In this document: in pieces, positions 1 to 10,809 of the stretch
Position numbering within the stretch: the first letter of the stretch is position 1
Layout of the letters: each line of letters begins with the position of its first letter
Origin: Priapulus caudatus
Lineage: Eukaryota; Priapulida; Priapulimorpha; Priapulimorphida; Priapulidae
NCBI RefSeq assembly: GCF_000485595.1
Contig: NW_014577062.1
Location: forward strand, 1,001,122-1,065,121
Direction of reading: 5' to 3'
Length of the DNA stretch: 64,000 nucleotides
Notes under the pieces: generated by a model
What the model saw: the letters and a program-made list of their open reading frames with translations, nothing else
The model's database searches: none
Told to the model about the DNA's origin: nothing
Translations under genes and position numbers: made by a program

Positions 1-40
1 CCTGCTGGCGGCAGGGACATAAACGCGAGCCCACCGCGTT

Positions 41-600
41 ATGCAGCGTGTTGCTGCCTGCCTGCCTGCCTGCCTGGCTGGTTGGCTGCCCGCCTGCTTG
101 CCCGCCTGTCTGTCGGCCCGCCCGCCTGCCTGCCTGTTTGTCGGCCTGCCTGGCTGCCTACTCGCCTGCCTGCCAGCCTGCTTGCCTGCCAGCCTGCCTG
201 CCTGCCTGCCAGCCTGCCTGCTTGGACCAGCGGTGAAAAAATAAGAGATAGAAAGCCTGCCCTGCTGCCAGCGCTGCCTGCCAGCACTGCCTGCTCAGCG
301 CTGCCTGCCTGCCAGCCTGTGCCCTGCCTGCCAGCCTGCCGCCATCCTGCCTGCCTGCCAGCCTGCCTGCCAGCCTGCTGCCAGCGCTGCGTGCCTGCAG
401 CCTGCTGCCTAGCCTACCTGTCCGCCTGCCCATGCCTGCCTGCCCGCCTGCTTGCCTGCTACCTGCCTGCCCTGCCTGCCTGCTTAACCTGCCTGCCTGC
501 CTGCCTTTTGCCAGCACTGCCTGCCTGCCATATAGAATGCCTAGCCTGCGCGCACTTGCCTGGCCTACCTGTCCGCCCTGCCTGCCTGCCGCGTGCCGCG
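41..600. repeat. Degenerate CCTG/CCAGCCTG simple-repeat tract
   Basis: Almost continuous CCTGCCTG-type tetranucleotide repeat with CCAG and CGCC interruptions. All six frames stay open here only because the repeat lacks stops, so the Cys/Pro/Ala-rich and Gly/Arg-rich reading frames are not genes. Confidence 0.9.
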
Positions 601-671
601 TTGCTTGCATGCGAGCAATGCAGGTACGCGAGCTGTTGGAAGATCCTTTAACAGTATACATATATAATCAT

Positions 672-729
672 AGATGTGTGTGTTGTGTGTGTGTGTGTGT
701 GTGTGTGTGTTGTGTGTGTTCGTGTGTTT

Positions 730-768
<39 letters not shown>

Positions 769-815
769 TTGTGGTTTGTGTGTGTGTTGTGTGTGGTGTG
801 TGTGTGTGTGTGTTT

Positions 816-864
<49 letters not shown>

Positions 865-895
865 CGTGCGTCGCGTGCGTCGCGTGTCGTGTTGT
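672..895. repeat. (GT)n microsatellite
   Basis: Long GT dinucleotide tract with GTTT and TGCG interruptions, ending in a GTGCGTCGCGT variant. Open frames over it are simple-repeat artefacts. Confidence 0.95.
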
Positions 896-1185
896 GTTGT
901 GCCAGTCTTGTAGGCGTATGATCATCACAGCAAGCGAGCTACAAGTCTGTGAACATATTAAATCGACTTTAATTAAGGCTTAAGATTGGGGCCCGCGAAT
1001 ATTTTAGTGAATTATGGCTACTGGACATCACAACCCGTAGAGCACTTGGCGTACTGTTGACATATATACGCGAATGTAGAATCGGTAAGTGCATGAAGTT
1101 AAAATCAACAAATCGGAGTTTGAGTAGTGGCATGGCTGCCAGATCCGAGTTTTGCTCTGTTTTGTCCGCCGTATCAGGACAAAAT

Positions 1186-1460
1186 ACCCCCCGGACAATT
1201 CACACCTCGACCGGACAATTAGGCGTCTCCGGAACAATTATCCCCGCATATCACATCACACATCAGAGACAATGTACGCCCCCGTCATCACCCCCCGGAC
1301 AATTAGGACCCCGGACATTTACCCGACATTAAAACCGGATAATTTACGCCCCCGGGACATTTACCCCCTGGACATTTTACGATCCGACATTTACGCCCCC
1401 CCCCCGCACAATCACACCCCCCGGACATATTACCCCCCCGCAGAAATTACCCCCGAATAA
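1186..1460. repeat. Degenerate tandem repeat (CCCCGGACAATTA-like)
   Basis: Repeated short units of the form CCCCCGGACATTTA or CCGGACAATTA, poorly conserved. No gene is visible in 900-2280 otherwise. Confidence 0.6.
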
Positions 1461-1884
1461 CAAGTTTACACAGCCCGGACATCTAAGAACTTACACTCAC
1501 GTAATTGAGTAAGCACTAGAGGAACGACATTATGTTTTTGATATGTGAGATAGATATAGATTATTAGAAGGCACGACAGCCTAAACTTGGATCAAAGCTT
1601 GTGTGACTTAATTATTTTCCAGTAACTTGTATAGAGCGTGCGGCGGCTTACCTCCTGTGTCAGTCGGCTACATGGGCAGTTAAATAGATATTATATCACC
1701 GCACAGACATCATATTTATATATGCATGAAGATTACAGTTTATACTGCGATCTCGTGATAGCTAAGTAAGTTCTCATTACATATGATAGTGGGAGCGTAT
1801 ATGCTAACAAAAGATCAGAGATAGATATTCATGCTGAAAATAATATATAGATAGAACGCGTGATACGCGTGATATAAGCTGCGT

Positions 1885-2060
1885 TCACACGAAGGAGAAA
1901 GTTGCGTTCACGACGCTAAAATATACGCGTTGCTTACAGCGGCTTGCTTAGCCGCGAATCTTCCGGCTTGCTAAGCGCGGAATCATATTCCGCGCCAAAA
2001 CTAAGCCGCGTAAATATTCGCACCAACGCTGGCCGGTATTGATTGTCGTGTGAACGTTGT
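1885..2060. mobile_element. Possible small MITE with GTTCACACGA termini
   Basis: GTTCACACGA near 1885 is matched by its inverse TCGTGTGAAC near 2047, enclosing short GC-rich inverted motifs (AGCCGCG, GCGCGGAAT). About 170 bp with no coding capacity. No target-site duplication could be confirmed, so this is a weak call. Confidence 0.35.
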
Positions 2061-2387
2061 GTTAGCTGCAAGACGTTAGGGTACGATATGACTTAGAAGG
2101 GTACCAGTGCTAATTTATCACCGCGGCGCTAGCTAAGCCCTCGAATCTGCGTGTATCTCCGTAGTGACGCATTTAACAGCGCGTTAGGCACCAACTAACT
2201 AGGGTACCAGCGAAGCGTGTATACGTGTGAAGCGCAGCTATAGCTAGGGTTGTGCTGGGTACAAAAGGGCCAGGACCGACTGCGTATGCAGTTCAGTGAT
2301 GTTAATGTTAACTGAATTACGTAATGTATACACAAATGGCGAGCGGCGACGCAATCACAACCGCATGCACGAACGCAGGAATCGACA

Positions 2388-2760
2388 AACAGACAGACAA
2401 ACCACACACACGCACACGTCCGCACGCACGCACGCGAGGGATACAATGCAACGAACGCTCACGCACACCAGACATACAAACACAACACACACACATGCCA
2501 CACAGCACAACACCACACACACACACACACACATCAGCAACACTCCACAGCACACACACAACACAAACACACGCACACACACATACACGCACACGCGCGC
2601 GCGCGCGCGTACAAAACACACACGCACGCACGCACGCACGCACGCACGCACACATACAAATTTAAATATTTATATACGCCGGCATGCTCACGTGAATGCT
2701 CATAATACACCTGCACGCACGCGCGCACGCACGCACGCACGCACGCACGCGCGTGCTTTC
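2388..2760. repeat. (CA)n and (ACGC)n simple-repeat tract
   Basis: CACACA runs grade into CGCACGCACG and a CGCGCG core. The tract lies directly downstream of the first GPCR gene. Frames that stay open through it are artefacts. Confidence 0.9.
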
Positions 2761-2818
2761 AGTTTGCGTGTTGCCGTATATCCATGCAGCCATCTACAGT
2801 GATCACTACTGATCAGTA

Positions 2819-3973
2819 CTAATGCACGATCACGTTGCCCCGGGTGTCCGCCTGCTCGTCGTCGTGGCTGTCGTGCTGCGACGACAGGCTGTTGCGCGTA
2901 CCGCTGTCTGCCCGCACTGTCGCCACCACCACCGTGTCGGACACGGGCACGACCGTGCCGTCGGCGCCGCCGCCGCCGCCGCACGCGCCGCACACGTTGC
3001 GCAGGTGTTGCGCGAAGTTACGGTTCAGCGCGACGTAGACGAAGAAGTTGAGGCAGGCGTTGAGCGTCTCGCAGCCGTTGTTCGCCATCGCGACATACTC
3101 GCTTGCCGGCGTCGTGTAGAAGTCGTCGGCGCCGCCGCCGAAGACGACGCGCGACTGGCCGTGGGCGGTGAGCGCCATGATCGTGTAGAAGACGAGCGAC
3201 TCGACAACGATGGCCGCCAGCATCGCCGTCAGTCGGTTCTCAGCGTCGCGCGACCTCCGCCGCGGGCTCGCCGGCGTCGCTACGCCGCCAGGGGGCGGCA
3301 CCCCCACGCGGCCGAGCCGACGGACACTGCAGACGAGCAGCGCGCTGAAGACGGCGATGGTGGCGATGGGCAGCGCCTGGAAGAGCGCGACGCGCGTCCA
3401 GCGGTAGATGATGTAATTGTCGCTGTCCGTGAACGCCGTGTAGAGGAACTCGTAACAGCCTGCGGAGCAGTTCGACTGCGACTCGCCTTCGCCGACCTCG
3501 AACATGAAAAAGTAGGGGACGTGCAGGGCGATGCCGGCGGCGACGAGGACGGCCAGCACGCGGCGGGCGACGCCTGGCGTGCAATACGCCTTGCAGGCGA
3601 CCGGGTACTTGACGTACGCGTAGCGCTCGACGGCGACCGTCGTCGTCGTCCACGTCGCCAGGCCGACGAACGTGTTGGCCATCGGCAGCGCGACGTAGAC
3701 GAGGTAGACGACCATCGCACGTCGCTTGCAGCTGGCGTCGAGGAGGCCGACGTGCGTCGCCGCCTTGTCGGCGTGCACGAGGAAGATGATGAGCAGGTAG
3801 GTGAGATCGAAGACGGCCAGCGCGGTCAGGTACGTGTAGGCCGAGTGCAGCCGCAGCTTGGTCATGCTGATGACGATCACCGTGAGCGAGTTGCAGACGA
3901 TGCCGCCGAGCGAGATGACGGCGAACAGACTGTAGCAGACGCCCAGGACGACGTCATTGCCGTCTGCCGCCAT
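2819..3973 (-). CDS. Intronless rhodopsin-family GPCR (FMRFamide-receptor-like)
   Basis: Predicted 384-aa seven-transmembrane receptor at the cell surface, probably peptide-gated. Seen: TM1 about 11-36 with the conserved Asn28 (GIVCNSL), TM2 about 45-67 with Asp56, Cys82 before TM3 and Cys169/Cys173 in loop 2 for the usual disulfide, ERY at 116-118 in place of DRY, and NFFVY at 309-313 in place of NPxxY, followed by NRNF. The C-tail is Gly/Thr/Ser-rich. The frame stays open upstream of 3973, but the first ATG is at 3973-3971. The same MAAD opening occurs in the paralogue at 9644-10768, which supports this start. Antisense frames over the same DNA are GC-rich shadows. The subfamily is inferred from TM1, ERY and NFFxY features; the ligand is unknown. 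Confidence 0.88.
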   Translation of the reverse strand: MAADGNDVVLGVCYSLFAVISLGGIVCNSLTVIVISMTKLRLHSAYTYLTALAVFDLTYLLIIFLVHADKAATHVGLLDASCKRRAMVVYLVYVALPMANTFVGLATWTTTTVAVERYAYVKYPVACKAYCTPGVARRVLAVLVAAGIALHVPYFFMFEVGEGESQSNCSAGCYEFLYTAFTDSDNYIIYRWTRVALFQALPIATIAVFSALLVCSVRRLGRVGVPPPGGVATPASPRRRSRDAENRLTAMLAAIVVESLVFYTIMALTAHGQSRVVFGGGADDFYTTPASEYVAMANNGCETLNACLNFFVYVALNRNFAQHLRNVCGACGGGGGADGTVVPVSDTVVVATVRADSGTRNSLSSQHDSHDDEQADTRGNVIVH

Positions 3974-4840
3974 GCTGGCCTCTGTAACCCGTTCGCCACC
4001 TCTGTCGGGGTTCGGCACCGAATATGTTTCTAAACGTCGGCGAACAGTGACGTTGCAAGTCGTGTACGTAGTAGAGGCTTTGCAGCGAAAGAGAGAGAGA
4101 GAGAGTGTGTGAGTGTGAGTGAGCTGTGCAAATATGTCCTCGCGATTTGATTGGTATTAATCATACAGCTCCGATAAACGTGCTCGCTTTCCCAGCCATT
4201 GTACGTCGCTCATTGTAATTAGTCACTTGCTGTCATCGACGCAATGAGTTTACTGCGCATATTGCGTCTTTTTGCTGGTACATCCGCGGCAACTGCACTC
4301 GCTCTCTGATCGTTGCGGCCTGTTATTAATTATTCACCAGTGAGAGTAGATAGCTATAGGCCCACCGGAGTTCCGCGTGTTTGTTTATGTTCAGATTACG
4401 ATTTTGATAAATGCTCTTGCATGCATTCGTGTATGTATGTGTGTGGAGAGTACTTGTATGTGGGAGTACTTGTGCGCATGCGCGTTAGCACGTGTCTGTC
4501 ATTTCTGTTTTTTTAATAACCAGTGTTTACATAACAGCTACCTTTTTATTAGATAAGATATATGTCATTCAGCACGATATCATCATCAGGTATTATTAGC
4601 TCTTGATATCATGGTATACATGTGCAGGTAGAACTTACACATTAGGCGCACACTTTCCCCGGCGCTGTGTACCTCTCAATATATCACTTATCTATATCAC
4701 GTATCATACCTTTGCTAACCCAGTTGTTCAGACAAAAAACTAAATGAACGTTGCAATATGTTCCGTACGTTCTTCAGCACAACTTGAAGGGCGATGATGC
4801 TCTGTGTCAAGTTCCTACTCTAGGATGTTTACTCCGTGAG

Positions 4841-4990
4841 GATGTAATTCCTCCTCTAGGACAAAGTTTCTCCTCAAGGATGAATTTTCTCCTCTAAGAC
4901 TATGTTTCTCCTCTAGGATAAAGTTTCTCCTCAAGAACGAAATTTCTCTTCTAGGAAAAAGGTTCTGCTCTAGGAGGAAGGAACCACATT
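4841..4990. repeat. ~19-20 bp tandem repeat
   Basis: About seven degenerate copies of a TTTCTCCTCTAGGATAAAG-like unit, directly before the larger satellite array. No gene is seen between 4020 and 4840. Confidence 0.75.
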
Positions 4991-5029
4991 TGACACGCAA
5001 CTCTCTCGTGCATCCAATACTACGTGCCA

Positions 5030-6810
5030 CGTCTCATGGCGTTCTTCTCTTGGATGAAGTTTCTTCTCTGCCATGACGTGCATCACTAAGTCCCGCGGCA
5101 GCCCGCACCCACGCCCACATCTTCACGATCATGGCGTTCCTCTCTTCGGATGAAGCTCTTCTTACTCTGCCATGACGTGTGCATCACCTAGCTCCCCGGG
5201 CCGACACCACCACGCACATCTCACGATCGATGGCGTTCCTCTCTTGGATGAAAGTTCTTCTCATGCCATGACGGTGTACGTGCATCGCCTAGCTCCTCCG
5301 CGCGCTCGACACCACACACCACAATCTCACGATCATGGCGTTCCTCTCTTGGATGCAAAGTTTCTTTCTCTGCCATGACGTGCTATCACCTAGCTCCACC
5401 GCGCGCCCGACACAACACGCGCCACATCTCACGATCATGCGCGTTCTTCTCTTGCATAAGTTTCTTCTCTGCCATGACGGTGCTAACGATGCCATCGTCC
5501 TAAGCTCCCCCGCGCGTCCGACACGCACACACCAATCTCACGATCATGCGCGTTCCTCTCTTGGATGAAGTTTTCTCTCCTGCCATGACGTGTATACGGC
5601 AATACACCGTAGCTCCCGCGCCGTCGACATCCACAACCACATCTCACGATCATGGCGTTCCTCTCTTGCGATGAAAGTTTCTTCTCTCTAGCCATGACGG
5701 TGTAACGTGCCATCACCTACGCTCCCCTGCCCGCCCGACACCACACGCCACATCTCACGATCATGGCGTATCCTCTCTTCGATGAAGTTTTTCTCTCTGG
5801 CCATGTACGTGCACACCTACCTCCCTCTGCCCGTCCCGACACACACGCCCACATCTCAGCGATCATGGCGTTCCTACCTTGGATGAATTTCTTCTCTGCC
5901 CATGACGTGCCATCACTAGCTTCCCTGCCGCCCACACCACACGCCACATCTCACATCATGGCGTTCCTCTCTTGATGAAGTTTTTCTCTGCCATGACGGT
6001 GTAACGTGCATCACCTAGCTTCCCGCGCGTCCGACACCACACACGTACATCCACGATCATGGCGGTCCTCTCTTGGATGAAGTTTCTTCTCTGCCCATGA
6101 CGTGCATCACCTAGCTCCCCCGCGCGCCCGACACCACACCCAACATTCACGATCATGGGCGTTCCTCTCTTGGATGAAGTTTCTTCTCTGCCATGACGTG
6201 TAACGTGCATCACCTAGCCCCCGCGCGCCCGACACCACACGCCACATCTCACGATCATGGCGTTCTTCTCTGGGATGAAGTTTCTTCTCTGCCATGACGT
6301 GCATCACCTAGCTCCCCTGCCCGCCCGACACCACACGCCACATCTCACGATCATGGCGTTCCTCTCTGGGATGAAGTTTCTTCTCTGCCATGACGGTGTA
6401 ACGTGCATCACCTAGCTCCCCTGCCCGCCCGACACCACACGCCACATCTCACGATCATGGCGTTCCTCTCTGGATGCAACTTTCTTCTCTGCCATGACGT
6501 GCATCACCTAGCTCCCCCGCGCGCCCGACACCACACGCCACATCTCACGATCATGGCGTTCTCCTCTGGGATGAAGTTTCTTCTCCATGACGGTGTAACG
6601 TGCCATCACTAGCTCCCCCGCGCGTCCGACACCACACACCACATCTCACGATCATGGCGTTCCTCTCTGGGATGAAGTTTCTTCTCTCCCATGACGGTGT
6701 AACGTGCATCACCTAGTTCCCCCGCGCGTCCGACACCACACGCCACATCTCACGATCATGGCGTTCCTCTCTTGGATGAAGTTTCTTCTCTCGCATGACG
6801 GTGCCACATG
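5030..6810. repeat. Satellite array, ~96-105 bp unit, about 17 copies
   Basis: Each unit carries GATCATGGCGTTCCTCTCTT, then GATGAAGTTTCTTCTCTGCC, then a CATGACGTGCATCACCTAGC block and a CCCGACACCACACGCCACAT block. Unit length alternates because some copies have GTGTAACGTGC and others GTGC. Left copies (5030-6000) carry many single-base indels; right copies (6100-6800) are nearly identical. All ORFs here are repeat-derived. Confidence 0.93.
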
Positions 6811-6959
6811 CGTCACATTATTAACTTATTAACTGCCCCTTGCGTCGGACACCACGCGGATCATCTCATAGCGCTCCCCTCTCGTTGAAGTTTCTTTCTC
6901 TCGCATGACGGGGCGTCACCTTATTAACTTATTAACTGCCCCGCGCGTCCGACACCACG

Positions 6960-8085
6960 CGGCTCATCTTGCGTCGGCTAGGGCGACCAGCTTGAGCAGC
7001 TGCGCCATGAAGTTTGCGGTTAGCAGGCAGTAGATGAGAAGCTTCGTCGACGCGCCGACGACCTCGGCGAGTTCCACAGCGCGACCATGATGAGTAGAGC
7101 TCGCTGCCGTCGCCACAAGCGTCGCCGGGTTCATGACGAGCGCGGTGTTGACGAGCGGCGCTCACGCCGGGCCACCATCTGCGTGAGAGCGACGCCGACA
7201 CGACGACGAGCAGCATCGCCGTCAGGCGGCGCTCGTTGTACGCCGGCGCGCGCCGACGCGACGCGCCGCGCCTCGGCGTGCACTCGCTGCGAGCGCGCGG
7301 AAGCGCGCCAGCAGCAGGCCGCTGAAGAGCGCCGTCGCGCACACACGGCAGCACGTGCACGAGCGCCGTGCGCGCAAACGTGTAGCCGACGTAGCCGTGG
7401 CTGCACGCGAACTCCGTGTGCATGTAGATTGCCGCTGCACATCGCCGCCGCGTCGTCGCTGGCGTTCGCCGGCGGCAGCAGCTGGCGGCTGTCGTCTCGC
7501 TGTCCGGGTACGTGCAGATGAAGTTGAAGGGCACGTGGGAAGACGACGGCGACGCAGCGTCAGCCACGCCGACGACGGCCGCCGCCGACCGGCGCCGACA
7601 CCAGAGCTTGGCGCGGAACGGAAGCGCGTGAACACGTAGCGCTCGACGGTGACGGCCGTCACGGTCCAGATGCTGAGCCGCGAGCGCGTTATTCAGCATC
7701 ATTCATCACGCGGCACTCGTACGTCACCTGCACGCGCGTCGGCAGGGCTTCACCCGCGCGTGCAGCGCAGCACGTGTTGAGCAGCATCGGCGCGGTCGGT
7801 GGCGAGAAGAGCCTGTCAGGCGGCCAGCGCCAGCAGGTAGATGTAGGAGGAGCGCGCCGTGAGCTTCGACGCGACGAGCACGACCATCGTCAGGCAGTTG
7901 CCGACGAAGCGAGCGTGGCGAAGATGAACACGTCGAGTAGATGCCCACGGACTCTCGCCTGCCCGAGATCCAAGCCTCGCCATCGCCAGCGGCAGCGGCA
8001 GCGACACCTGCCGTTCACCAGCGTCGACGCCAGCCTCACACGAGAGGGCGTCGCGAGCGAAAATGTCGTCAGCAAAGACGCTCAC
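6960..8085 (-). pseudogene. Frameshifted GPCR paralogue
   Basis: The pieces line up in order with the intact receptors on both sides but change frame repeatedly. Seen from the 5' end (right): a TM1-TM2 segment GNCLTMVVLVASKLTARSS about 7830-7900; TM3 with AVTVERY about 7640; HVPFNFICTYPDS after TM4 about 7510; GYVGYTFARTALVHVLP for TM5 about 7350; NERRLTAMLLVVVSAS for TM6 about 7210; and a TM7/tail segment TKLLIYCLLTANFMAQLL about 6980-7040. At least three frame changes are needed to join them. Its 3' end abuts the satellite array and its 5' end lies beside a GA repeat. Either a decayed copy or a poorly sequenced gene; I favour decay because the motifs have also drifted (no NFFVY). Confidence 0.75.
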
Positions 8086-8100
8086 GCAGCCGCGTCTCGG

Positions 8101-8217
8101 GAGAAGAGAGAGAGAGAGAGAGAGAGAAGAGAGAGACGGAAGAGAGTGAGAGAGAGAGAGGAAGAGAGTGAGAGTGAGAGTGAGAGTGAGAGCAGAGAGA
8201 GAGAGAGAGAGGAGAGA

Positions 8218-8262
<45 letters not shown>

Positions 8263-8275
8263 GAGAGTGAGAGAG
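8101..8275. repeat. (GA)n microsatellite
   Basis: AGAGAG tract with GTGAGA interruptions immediately upstream of the broken GPCR. The Glu/Arg-rich frame over it is not a gene. From 8280 to 9230 I see no supported feature. Confidence 0.93.
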
Positions 8276-9236
8276 AGTTGGCCGCTAATACGCGCGATCT
8301 CGCAGTCGCTTGGCAGCTAATCCTTAGCGCTCAGCTGGAATCGCTGCGCATAGCTTCACACGTACCGTCTCGTACGTACGCACGTACACACGTGTCACCG
8401 ACTCGTGTTTGATAATAGCTGCTTGATTGCTGGTGTGTGTGCGCCGTCGATCAAAGTAAGCTAACTGCGCTGATCATGTCACCTTGCTGCGAGTTGCCGC
8501 GTCTGCATTGACAAGTCGATGCGGAAAAAGTGGCCTGTACAGCAAACACGCCACACCGCCGACTCTATTCGTGTCTGTTGGCGTAAAATAGGAGGAGAGC
8601 TAAGGGACGTAGGGTTACCAGCCGTGTATTAGCTAATTAAGTAGCAGTTTGGAATCTAGTAGCTGTTTGCTGTTGCTTTATATAGACTCGAGGCGTTAGT
8701 CACAGTCAAGTGCTCGCCTGACCATGTACATTCTCAAGAAGGTGTGTGACCCGATTATTTCATTAATATACAAAATTAGCCGTGAGGCAGTATTGCCTAC
8801 TTTACCTACTTCTGACTGCTGTCGCAGCACTGCCGAATATCGTCGCTTATTGGCTGTGTCGACCCTTGACAGCTGTCACTTGTCATTCGTAGCAACCTCG
8901 GCATGACTGCGCTGCAATCAGGTCGTCGAGAGCTGCGGCCATCTTGAATGTATGCACTGCACCATCACGTCGTATACAACTATTTATTGCCATAAATAAG
9001 TGACAGCGCGGGATGAATCTAATTTCCCATCCATATGGCAGATTTACGTAAATGTTTCGCTACGTTTATTGCGAGGAAATCATGTTATACGTCATTGTTC
9101 GTCGCATCTATTGATATTAAAATTTAAATCATTCGTACATACACACAGCTGCTGTTAAATATAAGAACACGTAGTGCATACGATGAACACGTGCCTTGTC
9201 AATAACAATCACACTAACCCAATGGCAGTGATGTCC

Positions 9237-9455
9237 GTGTGTCAGTACAGCATATATGTCGTGTTCTTACTCTGACTGCACATATACGTGTGTCAGTGCA
9301 GCACAGATGTCATGTTCTTGCTCTGACTGGCCATGTACGTGTGTCAGTGCAACACAGGTGACATGTTCTGACTCTGACTATTCCTGTGCGTGTGTCAGTG
9401 CAACATAGATGGATTGTTCTTACTTTCACTGCCCATGTCCGTGTGTCAGTGCTTT
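9237..9455. repeat. ~55-bp tandem repeat downstream of GPCR gene
   Basis: Four to five copies of GTGTGTCAGTGCAACACA followed by a GTTCTTACTCTGACTG block and a CATGTACGT block. It lies just past the stop of the receptor at 9644-10768. Confidence 0.75.
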
Positions 9456-9643
9456 GTCAGAAACAAAGCCTAGTCTTAACATTGACTTTTTCTCGTAGAA
9501 CGGACCTGTATACACTACGTATGAGAAATGAAGTAACGTGACTTTTTCGTCGACGGAGAAAAATGTAATGTTAAGACTAATGTTCCGACCACTTGTGTTT
9601 CCCACAACGGCTCTATGGTTCACACAGTCTAGAGTGCGTTTTG

Positions 9644-10768
9644 TTAGATGGTAACAGCTCGCTCTAGGGCTCTCCCGTCGCTCCTGCCCTCCCCGCGTGC
9701 CACCGGGCCCGACACCTGCGTCGTCGCCGTCGTCGGCAGCCGTTGCGTCAGCTCCCTGGTCGTCGGCTGTGAGCCGCCGTCGCACAGCGGCGACGTGCGC
9801 GCTCTGGGCGGGCAGCCGCACAGCGCGGCGGCCTCGCGCACGAAGTTGCGGTTCAGCAGGCAGTAGACGAAGAAGTTGAGGCAGGCGCGCGTCGTGTCGG
9901 TCGCGTTCTCGACGAGCACGAGCACGCCGTACGTCGTCGACGCGTAGAAGGCCGGGTCGCCGCCGCCGAACAGCGTCAGCGCGCTCACGTCGGCCGTCAG
10001 CGCCGCCGTCACGTCGAGCAGCAGCGACTCGCACGTCGTCGCCACCAGCGTCAGCGTCAGCCGCCTGTCGCCCTGCTGTGCGGCGACGTTGCCGCTGCGT
10101 CGGCGGCTGGCGCGCAACGAGCGCACGAGCAGGAAGTTGAAGACGACGATGACGAACCAGGGGAGCAGCTGGACGAGCGCGACTCGCGCCCACTGGTAGG
10201 CGACGTATGCGGGCGTCGCGCGCACCGCCGCGTAGTCGACGCGGTTGCACGCCGGCGCGGCGACGACGACGACCTCGCGCACGAAGAAGTAGGGCACGTG
10301 CAGCAGCAGACAGATGGCGCTCTCGGCGGCGAGCACGCGGCAGGCGACGCGCGGTCGGCAGTAGCGCATCGAGGCGGCGACGTAATGCGTGAAGGTGAAC
10401 CGCTCGACGGTCATCGTCGCCATGATCCAGATGCCGAGCGCCGTGCATGCGTTGCCGAGCGGGTAGAACAGGTACGCCTCGAAGACGGCCTGCGCTCGCG
10501 TCTGACAACCGTCGCCGCTGCCTCCATCAGCAGCAGCTTGGGCGCGCAGGGCGGCGACGGGCAGTATGAAGACGAGTACGAGCAGGTCGGAGGTGGCAAG
10601 CGCCGACATGTAGGTGTAGGGCGAGCAGCGGCGCAGGTTGGCGCGCGACACGAGCACGAGCAGCGTGAACGCGTTGCAGACGATGCCGAGCGAGCACAGC
10701 GCCGCGATGGCGACGTAGACGACGCGCTGCGCCGCGCGTAACCCGTCGTCGGTGTCGGCAGCCATCAT
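9644..10768 (-). CDS. Intronless rhodopsin-family GPCR, paralogue
   Basis: Predicted 374-aa seven-transmembrane receptor, paralogous to the gene at 2819-3973 (shared MAAD start, SLGIVCN in TM1, VERF/VERY after TM3, LLHVPYFF after TM4, RRLTLTL before TM6). Seen: TM1 SLGIVCNAFTLLVLV with the conserved Asn, TM2 ALATSDLLVLV with the conserved Asp, ERF in place of DRY, and CLNFFVYCLLNRNF in TM7 (NFFxY rather than NPxxY). The frame runs on upstream only from a GTG; the first ATGs are adjacent at 10768 and 10765. The C-tail is Thr/Arg-rich. Role inferred: neuropeptide-type GPCR; ligand unknown. Single-exon structure and tandem same-strand order suggest local duplication after an intronless founder. 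Confidence 0.88.
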   Translation of the reverse strand: MMAADTDDGLRAAQRVVYVAIAALCSLGIVCNAFTLLVLVSRANLRRCSPYTYMSALATSDLLVLVFILPVAALRAQAAADGGSGDGCQTRAQAVFEAYLFYPLGNACTALGIWIMATMTVERFTFTHYVAASMRYCRPRVACRVLAAESAICLLLHVPYFFVREVVVVAAPACNRVDYAAVRATPAYVAYQWARVALVQLLPWFVIVVFNFLLVRSLRASRRRSGNVAAQQGDRRLTLTLVATTCESLLLDVTAALTADVSALTLFGGGDPAFYASTTYGVLVLVENATDTTRACLNFFVYCLLNRNFVREAAALCGCPPRARTSPLCDGGSQPTTRELTQRLPTTATTQVSGPVARGEGRSDGRALERAVTI

Positions 10769-10809
10769 GCAGAGAGCAGGTCGTCGCTCACGCCGACTAC
10801 TCACGGACA

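Noticed and set aside
1-983. Cys/Pro/Ala and Cys/Val repeat proteins
   Set aside because: CCTG and GT simple repeats.
3974-4018. Longer GPCR start upstream of 3973
   Set aside because: Extension begins at GTG with no ATG, and the MAAD start is conserved in the paralogue.
2822-4033. 403-codon plus-strand frame
   Set aside because: Exact antisense shadow of the GC-rich GPCR gene; no family motif.
8724-8906. 60-codon plus-strand frame as an upstream exon of the CHY gene
   Set aside because: No CHY motif and no phase-compatible donor could be tied to 12099.
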